Source of the DNA: Rostratula benghalensis
Lineage: Eukaryota > Chordata > Aves > Charadriiformes > Rostratulidae
Assembly (NCBI GenBank): GCA_013399305.1
Contig: VXAI01000035.1
Coordinates: 1,849,297-1,913,296, forward strand
Length of the DNA stretch: 64,000 nt
Reading direction: 5' to 3'
Position 1 is the first letter of the stretch, and each line of letters starts with the position of its first letter. The notes beneath the pieces were generated by a model. The model did not search any database and was not told the origin of the DNA. It saw only the letters and a list, made by a program, of their open reading frames with translations. This document shows positions 46,730-58,202 of the stretch, in pieces. A program made the translations under genes and the position numbers.

Positions 46730-47250
46730 CTTTAATTGAATCGGATTTAGATGGGAGTCCACCAGCACTTCATTTCCATTTTATTTTTATGATTCAATTT
46801 AGCATTTAGTTTCAGTTGCAATCTGATTTTATTATAGTTGTTGCTAGCGGAACATGTATCCACCTATTACTGACACTACATAAATTCAGGCGCTGTCTTT
46901 TGGGAACGTTCTCACACGTAGCGGCGTTAACATTTCATAAATAATATACCTACTTGTTGATAAGGAGCCATGACTCAGGGCCACGACCTTTCCAGAGGAA
47001 GTATTGTTTCAGGGTATAATGGGATACAAAGGCAAAGAAATGCAATCTTTCCCGTTGCTGTAACGCGTGGTGCCTTTGGGGTGTATTCTCCAAGAGGCAA
47101 AGATGATTCCACCGTGCACTTCAAGGAATGTTGATATGAGAATACATTCCTTCACCAAGGAGCCAGTATTCACTTGCCCTCATGGCTCTTTTGCTGGTAT
47201 GAATTAAAAGCTCACTGATCTAAAGATTTCACTGATGTAATGGCAGAAAT
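46730..47250. promoter_or_regulatory. candidate conserved noncoding element
   Basis: Repeat-free and AT-rich with many homeodomain- and GATA-like cores (CTTTAATTGAATCGG, TTTTATTATAGTTG, TCATAAATAATATACC, GTTGATAAGG), and isolated CpGs retained in AT-rich context (CACGTAGCGGCGTTAAC, GTAACGCGTGG). It is the most enhancer-like stretch in the window by eye. Conservation has not been tested. Confidence 0.3.
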
Positions 47251-47961
47251 TAGACACTCAGGTCTTCCCGTGTATATTAGAGATACTTGAAATAGTGTTG
47301 CACCCTAGGAGTGGCTGCACTGAGCTGTTTGCCAGCTAAAGGCAGGCAGAAGAGGTGTGACATTTCCACAAGACCTGAGTAGTCATGCTGCAGTGTCATC
47401 ACATCCCCTTAATTTCAGTAAAAATTAAACTGAAGCCATGATGGTACCTTGGAGGACACTTTACAGGCAGTGAGGACAGTACAGGACCGTGTGGGACAAG
47501 CCTGGGGGAGGCTGCAGCATCTCCACCACCAGCCTGGAGCCAGGACTGATATGGGTTGAGCTGGTTCTAGCTCCACAGCTGAGAGAAGGAGAAGGTGACA
47601 CTTTCAGAGGGCTCTTCTAGCCCTGCCATTTTACACTTAGACCCAGAATTTGAGTTTTGGGATCTACCTACAGGAAGCACAAGTTATCAGTCACATCTAC
47701 GTTGCTGTATCCCAACAGCAGCCCCTGCATGAGCTGCTTTACCCGATGTCCTGGCTGGCTTTCCATGCCACGTGGAGCTCCTACTCCTGTGATTTAGACC
47801 ACTATCTAGTGCAGTGGTTGTGTGAAATCCAATTTCCAACTGGATTCCCTGCCAAGAGATGTCAAGTAGATCAGTCCAGATTCAAAAGCATGCAAGGCAG
47901 ATCACTTCTGAACACGGGCAAATTCAGAAGAAATTTAGATTTAATTAATTCCTTTTTCTTT

Positions 47962-47973
47962 CCCCCCCCCCCC
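47962..47973. repeat. poly-C tract (12 C)
   Basis: Run of 12 C following a pyrimidine-rich TTCCTTTTTCTTT leader. Confidence 0.85.
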
Positions 47974-50098
47974 TTGATCTATGCTAAGAGCTTTTTGCAA
48001 CATCTGAAACTTTTATCAGAGTTGACAATGGTATAAATACCATCCTGCCAGCTCCTCGAGTGCTAGCAAACAATCTTTCATCAACCAAATGAACTCTTAC
48101 AGAGGGAGCGAGATATAAACAGCCATATGTAATGCACATTCTCTGGACCAGCTCCACCACTAGCAAAACCCTCCTGCTTCCCTGGAACCAGCAACACAAA
48201 CTCCCTTAAGTGTCCACAGTACAAACAATAGCACATTAGCATGCTCTTGACACCGCTGTCAAAATAAACAGCTATTTATTAACGTTCTACGAGGCATTAT
48301 TTTTTAAGGAAATCAATAGAGCAATAATGTCAGGGGAAAAAAATAAAATAATACCCCTCTGCTCCAGAAAACAGCATCTCCCTTTTACTTAAGACAACAT
48401 CTGGTCCAGATAACAGCTGCCAAGGGCTAGAGCTAAGAGGAACAGTGATTGCTGTTGCTCGGTGGTTGCTTGAGTATTTTTGAGAACAACATTTTTTCGC
48501 TGTATGGTATCACTGCCAACTATTCCCTGGGATCCCAGGAGGACAATGCATTCCTTTTCTGCTCTTACTGGGTGAAGGGAATAAAGGCTGAACACAATGC
48601 TTGCTCTCACCAGTCAAACCTGCATTAAGTACAAAAAGATATTAAAAAGTGCCTCCTCCTCTGGCTTTCTGAGGTGAAAACCTCCCCATCTTCACACAGG
48701 GAGACTTTTTGCTGCCTTTTGTTCCTGTGGTTAAAGCAAATTTAAAGATACCAAGGAACCTCTTGAGAAAACCCAAGAGAGGAAGCTTGAATGCAAAGTG
48801 AACTTACAAACAAAAAGCTATTTTTAGGGTTGGGGGGAAACTCTTAGCATTGGACAAACAATACAAGGAAGTTTCAGACACTGACTGCTAGGGAGAGCTA
48901 ATATCCCCTTGTCGCTGCCCCACCTAGTCTGGGCACAGGAACGCTGCTACATTCTCAGGCTTCTCACAACCCCCAAAATTATCCACCTTCCCCTTAGCAT
49001 GGTGCAAAAGTTCAGGGCTTAGGCCGAGAGCCACCTGGTGACCCTGGCTCATACACACAACCTCACCCTCCCACTGGCCTAGGTGATTTGAGGTCACAGC
49101 GTGACCCTGATGGGACCCCTGGGGTCCGTGGTGTGGATGGGGATGGGTGGTGGGTCTTGCATTCGCAGTACTGCCAGATGTGGTAGTAGAGCACAGCTGG
49201 AAGCATGCAAAGGGCTGTAGCCAAAGAGCAAAGGAAGAGCCTTGTGCACCTCAAGGCACAGGATAGGAACAGAGCAGCTGGAAAGATGCAGAGGGAATGA
49301 CATGAATGGCCTTGGGACAACCCAAAAAAGGACCCTCCTAAATGCAGAGCATAATATCTAGCTGCGCTTCTGCCCTTCATACATCACTGGGGCCCAGCAT
49401 ATTCTCTGCAGTTATTCAATGGAGTTACACTGGTGCCCAGCAGCTGGGAGTGAGTCTGTAGACTCTAGGCTGTATCAACTATGTCCCCACTGACTCTTCT
49501 TTCCCTCCTCGCAATTCAACTTTCCAACAAATAATACATTTTTCAAGCAATCATCTTTATGCAGGTTCTTTGGGGTGGAAAGCTTTTACACAAGAGTTTT
49601 TCTAGGCTACCCACTTCCTGCTCTAACTGCATTCCTCTTCATTTATTTGCAAGTGGAGTGAGTAGTAGGAGTCAAAGTGGTCAAGAACTGCCTGCCTTCT
49701 GAGATCAGTGAAGCAAGACTACACATAAGGACACTGTTCCCCTTGAAACCTCTCCCAGATCTCTGCATTGCCCAGAGACCTGAACAGGGGCAGAAGATGC
49801 TGGGGAAGCAATTCCACGGAGCAGCCACATTTCTGCTTTTGCTGTGAGCTTGCAAACACTTAAAACAAGGCTTTGATGGACGATGGACAGAGTCAATCAG
49901 AAGCTATAGAGGATTGCTCAAGTCCTTATCTGTCCATGTTGCCTATATAGACTCACGAGAGGTCAGTCATGGACATTTTGTAGATCTCCCTGCCAGTGAG
50001 AGAGAAGAATATTTACTCCATTGCAACAAGCTGAGCCTCAGACCTCTGTCCTTCCAGGGACAAAGTCCAACTCTGTACTGGGATGAGACAGTAAGAAC

Positions 50099-50487
50099 AT
50101 AACCAGTAGATTGAAGGCAATGGTTACTCCCCTGTATTCAGCACTTGTAAGCCCAAGTCAGGACACTGCATCCAGCTTGGGACTCTCCAGGACACAACAC
50201 TGGCTAAGGGGAGTGAGCCACTGAGCCTGGCTTTGCCTCTCAAGCTGGGCTAGGGTCAAAGCAGATGGCATGAAAGGAGGGAACTGGGCTTGTTCAGGCT
50301 GGGGCAGAGACAGAGATGGGGAACCACAGCTTCCAGTACACAGCGGGTGGTAACAGAGAAGATAAAGCCCAGCCTCTAAAAGACACAGTGCAGTGAGGGA
50401 GATTCAGATCAGGTACAAGGAAAATTAATTTTGTCCTGAGGGTGGTCAAGCACTTGGACAGAAACTCAGAAACCTTGTATCTGTGTA
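50099..50487 (+). mobile_element. old, diverged CR1 LINE fragment
   Basis: Plus-strand CR1 blocks survive in order: GCAATGGTTACTCCCCTGTA and TTCAGCACTTGTAAGC ([10 protein letters not shown]), CTGCATCCAGCTTGGG (CVQFW), GGGCTTGTTCAGGCTGG (GLFSL) and TCCTGAGGGTGGTCAAGCAC (VRVVKH). Divergence is far greater than in the neighbouring copy. The 3' end is missing where the younger CR1 starts at 50488. Confidence 0.75.
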
Positions 50488-50850
50488 GTTCCTGGAGAAG
50501 AGAAGGCTCCAGGGAGACATTATAGCAGCCTTCCAGTAACTAAAGGAGGTTACAGGAGAGATGGGGAGGGACTCTTGATCAAGGAGTGTAGTGATAGGAT
50601 GTGGGGGGATTTTTTTAAACTGAAAGAGGGGAGATTTAGACTAGATATTAGGAAGAAATTTTTTACTGTGAGGGTGGTGAGACACTGGCACAAGTTGCCC
50701 GAAGAAGTTGTGGAAAGTGTTCAAGGCCAGGCTGGATGGGGCTTTGAGCAAGTGGTCTGGTGGGAGGTGTCCCATGGCAGGGGGGTTGGAACTCCATGGT
50801 CTTTAAGGCCCCTTCCAACCTGACTCATTTTATGATTCTATGATTTTTCA
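50488..50850 (+). mobile_element. CR1 LINE 3' portion (group A) lying on an older CR1
   Basis: Starts TCCTGGAGAAGAGAAGGCTC and ends TTTTATGATTCTATGATTTT. It encodes RTMWGD-type sequence, [35 protein letters not shown]. Two short deletions (around 50716 and 50755) remove the SLEVF codons and part of the ALSNL block. It directly follows the older, same-strand CR1 at 50099-50487. Confidence 0.94.
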
Positions 50851-51972
50851 GTGAGTCTTTATAAGCTGGATAGGGAAAGGCCATTGAGCACTGAGCTCTC
50901 TTTGGCCTGCTTATGGACACCAGACTAAGCAGGCACCTGAATGCTTTTGCTGAGTCTGCTCCAGAAGGCCTGCCCTTTCTTTCAAATGTCCCTTTTGCCA
51001 CTGAATCACTTATTCAAATTTCAAAGAAAATCACCTTTAATTTTGGTTTCTGAGCCTCTACGACAGGCTCTTGGTAATTGCTCTGTTCCACGGGTACTTT
51101 GTCCTTGTCTTGCTAAGTATCCCCCGTGTGAGAGGATGGGCTTGTTCATTGTTGCTTCTTTCTAAATAATTTCCACCTGTTTTTTAGTGGTGCGAAAGGC
51201 ACTCGTTGCAAAAAGCCTCCAAAGAAAGGGTAGAGAGAATTTAATTCTGATCTGGCTCTTGGTTCCATCGCAGGCTTGGTCTGTGCCTGCAAGGGGTTAA
51301 GGATTAGCTGCTGGAAAATGTTTGAGAGGTTCTGATAACAGGGCGCAGGCAAACAGTGGGACCAGTCTCACAACGCTGCTGGTTACACCTTGCAAATCAT
51401 CACCAGCATTAGCACGGTGATACCTCATCCCCTGCACGATGGTTCTGCTTCTGGGCTGCTCTGCCTCCCTCCTGCTCTAACTCACCTCAGAGTGACTCCC
51501 AAGGATACTTTGGGATCTCTTTCCTCCACCCACAAGCTGAGAGGAGGTCCGTGGACCTGCACCCCAATGTCCCCCCAAACCTCTGCCCACTGACATCACA
51601 CAAACCAGGGGTACCTGCTGTTCCAGGGCAGGCACTCCAAAGTCCATCACAGACAGGATGTTTGATGGAAGTTGTGCGCTGACTCTGAAACACTCGGCTG
51701 CAGATTTTTTTCAGCTTTTTGAGAAGAGAGATTGCTTGACAGGGCAGTGTTGAGTGAGCTCTCTGGGTACACTCAGGAGTGGTGCAGGATTATAGCTGAG
51801 CACAAAGATGCTGCAGCCTAAAATCTAAAATACTCTCTGAAAGACCATACACTCGCTGTTTTCTGCCTGAGTCTGTGGGTCTGTAACATAGCTCTGGCTG
51901 AAGACACAGCAACATTCCTCACGGGGCACCTGGGACCACCACAGCCACGAGACTCTTTGCACAGCCAGGACC
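50851..51972. other. unique noncoding stretch
   Basis: No gene or transposon recognised over 1.1 kb. Confidence 0.55.
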
Positions 51973-52075
51973 ATCCTATGTGACCTCCTCTAGGTGTTCC
52001 TGCTCCATCAGGGAGATTGGACTGGATGATCTGTCAAGGTCCCTTCCAATCCCTGATGTTCTGTGATTCTGTGAC
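51973..52075 (+). mobile_element. CR1 LINE 3' terminus (group B), short
   Basis: TATGTGACCTCCTCTAGG, GTTCCTGCTCCATCAGGG, GATTGGACTGGATGATCTG and AATCCCTGATGTTCTGTG are the last ~100 bp of a group B CR1. No body is attached upstream, so this is an extremely 5'-truncated insertion. Confidence 0.93.
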
Positions 52076-52555
52076 ACAGAAGGAAAGGCTCTTGAAGTGC
52101 CTGGAGAATTTGACCAATGTCGAAGTCAAGAGTGGAGTGGAACAATCCCTTCCACTCAGTCTCCTGCTTAAATACTGAGACTGCACCTCACTCCTCTCTG
52201 TTCCTGAGTGCTACAACCATAATGAAATGCAGTTGTTATGTACACACACTTCACCTCTGGGATTAAACTGCCTGGTTTCCCTATACTAACATTCAAAACT
52301 CAGTCTTTCTCATCTGCCTGCAAAGATGAGCACAGCTGATGGTTCAGGTACAAAGCAGACTAACGGTGTTGGTGTCAGTGGGAAAACTCTGACCCCCGCA
52401 GGGCTGTGCTGATTTCCACCAGTTCACTAACCTGGGGGTCAAACCCAAGAGGGTACAGAGCCCATCTGACACAGAACTAACCTCTGGTCTCCTGCAATGC
52501 TATTTGCTTAACTCAAATGGTACCTCCAGGGCCCCTGAATCTCTGCCTATAGAAG
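52076..52555. other. unassigned spacer
   Basis: 480 bp without recognised features. Confidence 0.5.
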
Positions 52556-53076
52556 GTGTGTCCAGCTCTGGAGTTACTGCATCCAACTCTGGAGTCATCA
52601 ACAAAGGAAGGACATGGAACTGTTTGAACAGGTTCAGCAGAGGGCCACAAAGATGATCAGAGGGATGGAGCACCTCTCTTATGAAGACTGGCTGAGGGAG
52701 CTGGGGTTGTTCAGCCTGGAGAAGGCTCCAGGGAGACCTTAGAGCAACCTTCCAATATCTGAAGGGAGCCTACAGGAGAGCTGGAGAGGGACTCTTTGTC
52801 AGAGAGTGTAGTGACAGGACAAGGGAAAACAGCTTTAAATTAGAAGAGGGGAGATCTAGATTAGATACTAGAAAGAAATTCTTTCCTGTGAGGGCAGTGA
52901 GACACTGGAACAGGTTGCCCAGAGAAGCTGTGGAAGCCCCATCCCTGGAAGTGTTCAGGGTGGATGGAGCTTTGAGCAACCTGGTCTGGTGGGAGGTGTC
53001 CCTGCCCATGGCAGGGGGATTGGAACCTGATGATCTTTAAGGTCCCTTCCAACTCCAACCATTCTATGATTCTAAG
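52556..53076 (+). mobile_element. CR1 LINE, C-terminal ORF2 plus 3' end (group A)
   Basis: It opens with GGTGTGTCCAGCTCTGGAGT and then a second TGCATCCAACTCTGGAGTC, a short partial duplication at the 5' edge. It continues through GCCACAAAGATGATCAGAGG, GGCTGAGGGAGCTGGG, the RHWNRLPREAVEAPSLEVF region and GATCTTTAAGGTCCC, and ends ACCATTCTATGATTCTA. Small deletions remove part of the SLEKRRLQ codons (52724) and of the KARL codons (52958). Non-functional. Confidence 0.95.
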
Positions 53077-53129
53077 GTGACGAGGTGGCAGCAGCCGTAG
53101 CCTGCTGGGGTAAGGAAGCAGGAGTTGTT

Positions 53130-53240
53130 AGTGTGGATCAAGTCCACAGCCTGTCTAGCCCAATATCCTGTCTCAGATGGTGGCCAGCACCAGATGCGTC
53201 AGAGGAAGGTGTGAGGCACCCTGTGTGAGGCAGATGTCAT
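53130..53240 (-). mobile_element. ancient CR1/L3-group LINE 3' end
   Basis: On the plus strand CTGTCTAGCCCAATATCCTG, TCTCAGATGGTGGCCAGCAC and CAGATGCGTCAGAGGAAGG match the antisense 3' terminus of old amniote CR1/L3 elements (CATCTAGCCCAGTATCCTGTCT, then AGTGGCCA..ACCAGATGC, then CAGAGG.A). This is a different and older lineage from the adjoining group A copy, and is opposite in orientation. Confidence 0.65.
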
Positions 53241-54876
53241 GCCTCGCTGCAGCCTGCCCGCCTTAGGAAAAGATGAAAACAAATGAGTTTATAACCTTTT
53301 GTCAGCCTGTCCCAAGGATGTAACTTCACAAATATTTAGGTCAAATGGGGCACACCCTGTGCTGCACAGAAAAAGGAGAAAACCCAGTGCTTCGACTCTT
53401 GGGTGCCATTCTCTGTGTGCTAGATGAGATAAACTAGTGACAGTCACTTTTTTTCACTGTGGATGCTGCTCTCATGGCTCAGCCCAGGAGCTAACGGTGG
53501 CTTAGGACAGAAGTGAAGTGAGTATTACGGTCTCAGTGCAAGCCATCATCTTCTACATGACAGCCACCAAAAAAAAAAAATAAATGCAATTAATCGAAGA
53601 AAAACAAGCATGGAGCTAAGCTAAACTAGGCTTCTCTCTCTGCAGGCTTTTTAAAACTCACTCCAGTTTGTAGCAGGGATTCACCAAATTAAGAATTTGT
53701 CCTTGATGCATGGGAGTGAATCCAGTGTAGCCATCGGTTCCCGAAAGGCCATGAAGAAGTCCCCACAAAGCTTGTTGTAAATGCAAACACCAGCTATAGA
53801 TCCATGTGGCTCCTCTCTTCTCCCAGTCTGCTCCTCCTTGGTGGGGAGAGGAGCTGGTGACCTCCCCCAGTCCCCCAGCCAAAGTCAAGAAAAACCCCCA
53901 GCCGCAGACTAGTTCTTATTAAGTCATAACAGGTTTTCTGGGGTATCACAAAAAACATCAATAATGTTCCTATCAGCCTGGGACTTCCTTTCCTCATAGC
54001 AAAGCCTGAGTGACGTGAACCTTCTCATTTCAAGCCTTGGCAGTGCCTGGGGCTCTCATCCTGCTTGTGGAGGTGGGTCTCCACTGCCCATTCCAGTGCA
54101 GCACGATAGAGGCAAGATATCATCTGGCCCACAGGGGTTTTGTCCAGGGTTGTCCCAAGGGTTGGGATTCAGCCTGGCTGCAGCTTCTCCAGTGCTGGTC
54201 CCTGCTGGTGCAAGCCCCAAATGCTGTAGATGCTGATCCAAGCACTGGGCAGGGCAGAAACTTACCCCTGCTCTGAGGCTGGGTGTCCTGATGCCAGCTA
54301 CTGCTCTGGCCCAGCCTGAAAGAGGGGAGGAGGAAACCTGAGCTGTGATTTGGTACAAAAGGGTCTCCCATGTCCTTGATCTCCTCCAGGTGGTATCACT
54401 GATGGCATGTGAGCAAGGCAGAGACATGGCACAGCTCCGCAGAGGGGGCAAAGGCCAGCTCAGAAGCAGCCCTGAGAGCAGGCAGCCTTGCCCACAGCCC
54501 CCTTCCTCCATCAGCTGTTAATCATTTGCTTGGGCTGTGTTAATTCACAAACTTCTTTCTCCCAGCCCCGCTCCCATTGTTTCCGAGCAGGGCATTGTCA
54601 TGGGGCCAGTTCTATATTTATGACAGGATGTCAGCCTACGCTTACAGCCGCCTTCTTTGAACTGGATACTTTTACCTTCTATGCTGGCAACGCTGCAATT
54701 CAACAGAAAGGTAGAAAAATAAACAAGTGTTTATTTAAGACAAGCTTGGTTGTATTAAAACCCACAAGTGGCACTTCTTCCTATTGGCTCTTCCACCCTC
54801 CCAGCCAGGAGAGTGCAGGGTTTTTTTCACGACATAAACAAAGCATTATTTCCTAAGAAGATTGAGAGTTTCCTTT

Positions 54877-55040
54877 AAAGGAAAACAAAAAAAAACAAAA
54901 AAAAAACAAAAAAAAANATTCTTTATTTTGTTTGTATTTACAAACATTTTTACATTCCTTCAACAGAAGGAATTCATTAAAGCACAATTAAACAATCAAA
55001 TAAGCAACAAAAAGGAAAACAAAAAAAAACAAAAAAAAAA

Positions 55041-55071
<31 letters not shown>
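54877..55071. repeat. duplicated A-rich block around an ambiguous base
   Basis: The pattern GG-A4-C-A9-C-A10-C-A9 occurs at 54880-54916 and again, with the same run lengths, at 55014-55050, after which the A run extends to 55071. The two copies are 134 bp apart. The first ends at the N (54917). Identical homopolymer lengths are more easily explained by assembly or a very recent duplication than by independent evolution. Confidence 0.85.
54917..54917. other. ambiguous base (N)
   Basis: The only non-ACGT character in the window, placed at the end of an A run. Likely a consensus or gap-closing mark. Confidence 0.98.
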
Positions 55072-55073
<2 letters not shown>

Positions 55074-57931
55074 AAAGAAAGAAAGGAGGAAGGAATCTGC
55101 AGAATAGCCCTTAGGAAGTTACAACTCTGGAGGCCCTGTAGCCCCCAGCAGCAAAATGTATTTAAAATGTATTTAAATATAGCACGGCCTGCCCAGAGCA
55201 CAGCCTGAGAAATGCCATGTCACCAGCAAAGAAACAACTCTGCAGCCAAAGCCAGAGGGTGCCCAGCTTCAGGCACTTGCAAGTTCTTGAGCCAGGCCAC
55301 GAGATGCATCTTTGACTTGAGTTGGCTGCTTCAGTAGGGTTGGTTCTGCTTCACTATGTTTTAATTTCTGCACCCAACCTGACCTTTTTATTTGTGCAGC
55401 AAAGCAGCCTGCTGTGTCACAGCGGGCACACAAAAGTCCTTGTCCACTGAAGGATGCCAACAGCTGCCAACTTCAAACCAGACCTGACACTTGGAGCTCC
55501 TCACCCAAGGACCACCAGGCTCTCTCTGGGCTCTTCACAAACAGAAGACGATCCCAGAACATCTGCAAAGCTCTGAACTTATTCTCCATTAAATGCTTTC
55601 ACAAGACTGCTCTAGCTAGGTTCCTTATAAATACCTTGGACAATGAGAGAATGGAGATGTTACACCTGCGTGAAACATTCTCTCCATTCTTTGCTGAGAT
55701 CATGAACTTCAGCATCAAAGCACAGCAGGTTAGAAAGTGGGTCAGAAACTCCTTCTCCTTCTCAAAATAACACTTTTTTGAAGGTAAAGTTAAAATGTTT
55801 CAAAGCCCAAGTGCCATTCAGATCTTGTGGGAGATGCAGCTCTGCATCACACCCCTATTTTCTCAATGGATGAGGAGTGTGGTGGCCTCCGTGTCATGCT
55901 GTGTTCTCTCCTACCAGTGAAATGGGTGATGCACCAGTGACAGGAATGGTTAGGAGCTCACCCAGGGAGCCTGGCCACTGGCAGGAATAGGGACATGTGC
56001 AGTCAGAGCTAGAAGACCCATGAATGGGCATTTCAGGAAACAAATATTTCACCTTGGTCAAGATTATATTCATACTTTTGCTTGGGGTCATTCAATTTCC
56101 TGCATAAAATTTACCTCTTTCCCTCTCGTCTCCGTGGAAAGCAGATTTTTTTGTGATGGAAGAATAAGCCAAAACTCCAGAACTGTCCCCTGTCACCACA
56201 GCCTCCATTCGATGCTGTACCTGCACTGGAGCTACAGTGACTTTGTGCTGAAGGGCACTCTGACCTGTCTGCCCAGCACTTTTTCCAGAGCACAACCAAG
56301 CAGCTGTTAATGGCATTCAGCTGTAATGAGAAGTCCCAAATAACTCAGGCTCTCTGGCAAGCCACTTTGGTCGTAGCAACCACCTTTGGCTGTGGATTTA
56401 TCTGCCATGGATCCTGCTTCCCATAGGGTAACTGCAGCAGGATGAACCCTAGAATGTAATAACATAAGCAGGAAGGCCTGTAATATGAGGACCTTCCCAC
56501 ATCAAGTAACTCAAACAATCTCCTCTTTCAGAATGCAACATAATTCTTGCATAAGGCTCCTTTAAAATAATATACAGCGCTGCTGAACGGGAGCCGTAGG
56601 GGCACTCTCTCTGATCCACGGTTCGTTCTCAGATTTAGCTGATAGTTTCGCTCTGACTGCTCTAATTCATACACAGGAGCTCTACGTTTTTCTTTCAAAT
56701 GCAGACAAGGCTGCACATACCACTGGCTGTTTCCTGCGCCTTTCACAAGAATGAAGGTACTGGGCTACAACACGTGAGTTCACCCCTTGCTTCCACGTAG
56801 TCAGAGTCCTGGGACCCCAATTTCTCCTCCCCAGATGGTGGCAGGTTCTGCTCGTGCTGCATTTCCCACCCAGAAGGACTCTTTAGGGGACTCTCTTCAG
56901 CTACCAAAGATCAAAGTTAGAATAAGCTGTGAGGTTAGCTTCAAGAAACGGTATAGCACGTTTGGACAGAAATTATGATTTCCCCTTTACAGTCTGGAGG
57001 ATCCATATTTGGGATGCAAAGCTGCTCTGGAAAAGGCAGAAAGCCAGCAAATTATTGTTACGTTGGAGTATCTGTTATCCCTGGAATTAGGGCAAGTGGA
57101 CACATATTATGGAAGGAAGCAGTACTCTCGGCCCTCGCTGCTGCTTGCTCCCCATTTCCTTCTGTCTGAAGACCTGGCCATTTTTTAGGCATCCTGCAGA
57201 ATCTGGGAGGTAACACGAGACTAGAAGACCATGAAAAAACTGGTGAATAATGAAATAATTTAGATATAAAGACACACCAGGGAACAGCTATATGTATTTT
57301 GCAATTACGTTCCTAAGGCAAGATCTAATACCCGTGCCCTGCTTCTAATTTTAGAGGAAAGCTTTCACAGTGCAAGAAGCCTTTGTTACCTCTCGCCCCG
57401 AGGAAATCACTGCTGGTCTTCAGAGACCTACATTACACAGAAAATCCTCTCTGGATTATGTGTCACAAGAGCTATCAAAATCTCCATTACAACCACTGGG
57501 AGATCTGGCCCAGTGACAGTGAGAAAAACCTGCCTTTGTTTGCTGCCAAAGTCCTAAATATTGTTAGTCTCCCTCAACAGCCAGAGAGGCTGCAGGTCAC
57601 GACAGAACAAGGAGGACCCAGGGCTTTGGGAACTGGAACACAGAGTCCAAGCAAAACCCCATCCAGATGGAGCCTCACCATGTTAACCCTGTGCAGCTTG
57701 GCTCAGGGAAGGGATCACTTCTTCAGGCACAGCACTGGGCTAGAGATGTTCCAGCAGCCCACAGGGGAGCCAGTGCACGTGCCATAAGCTGGAGTGTCTT
57801 TACAAGATGTTCTCCAGCACCTCCAGCTCTACGTCAGCACAAGTTTGCATCTGCTGGCAACTCTCAACCACTCTCAACCGTCACTGAAGGGGCTGTTGGA
57901 CAATGAGCAGTCAGAGATCATCAGGAAAACG

Positions 57932-58202
57932 TATCACAGAATCACAGAATTGTAGGGGTTGGAAGGGACCTCTTGAGGTCATCTACTCCAACCCCCTGTG
58001 AGAGGTTTACCTAGAGCAGGTTGCACAGGATGGTATCCAGGAGGGTTTTGAGTATCTCCAGAGATGCAGGTTCCACCACTTCTCCGGGCAGCCTGTCCCA
58101 GTGCTCTGTCACCCTCAAAGTAAAGACGTTCCTCCTCGTGTTAAGAGCTTCCTATGCTCAAGCTTGTGCCTGTTACCTCTTGCCCTGTTACTGGGCACCA
58201 CG
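57932..58202 (-). mobile_element. CR1 LINE 3' end
   Basis: Antisense tail ATCACAGAATCACAGAATTG, GGTTGGAAGGGACCTCTTG, then AGAGCAGGTTGCACAGGATG, GGAGGGTTTTGAGTATCTCC and CAGCCTGTCCCAGTGCTCTG. It is closest to the copy at 10432 and 5'-truncated near the VTGQ..G codons. Confidence 0.93.

Larger units (their letters stand above)
45041..50098. other. long unique noncoding stretch
   Basis: No gene or transposon recognised over 5 kb. A 12-base G tract is at 45568-45579, A tract at 46159-46173, enhancer-like block at 46730-47250, and a 12-base C tract at 47962-47973. Confidence 0.55.
53241..57931. other. long unique noncoding stretch with an ambiguous base
   Basis: No gene or transposon recognised over 4.7 kb. 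An A tract lies at 53569-53580. 54877-55071 contains a duplicated A-rich block, the only N of the window (54917) and two small hairpins. Confidence 0.55.

Noticed and set aside
54862..55107. Lysine-rich open frame crossing the N
   Set aside because: It consists of A-rich low-complexity sequence and an undefined base.
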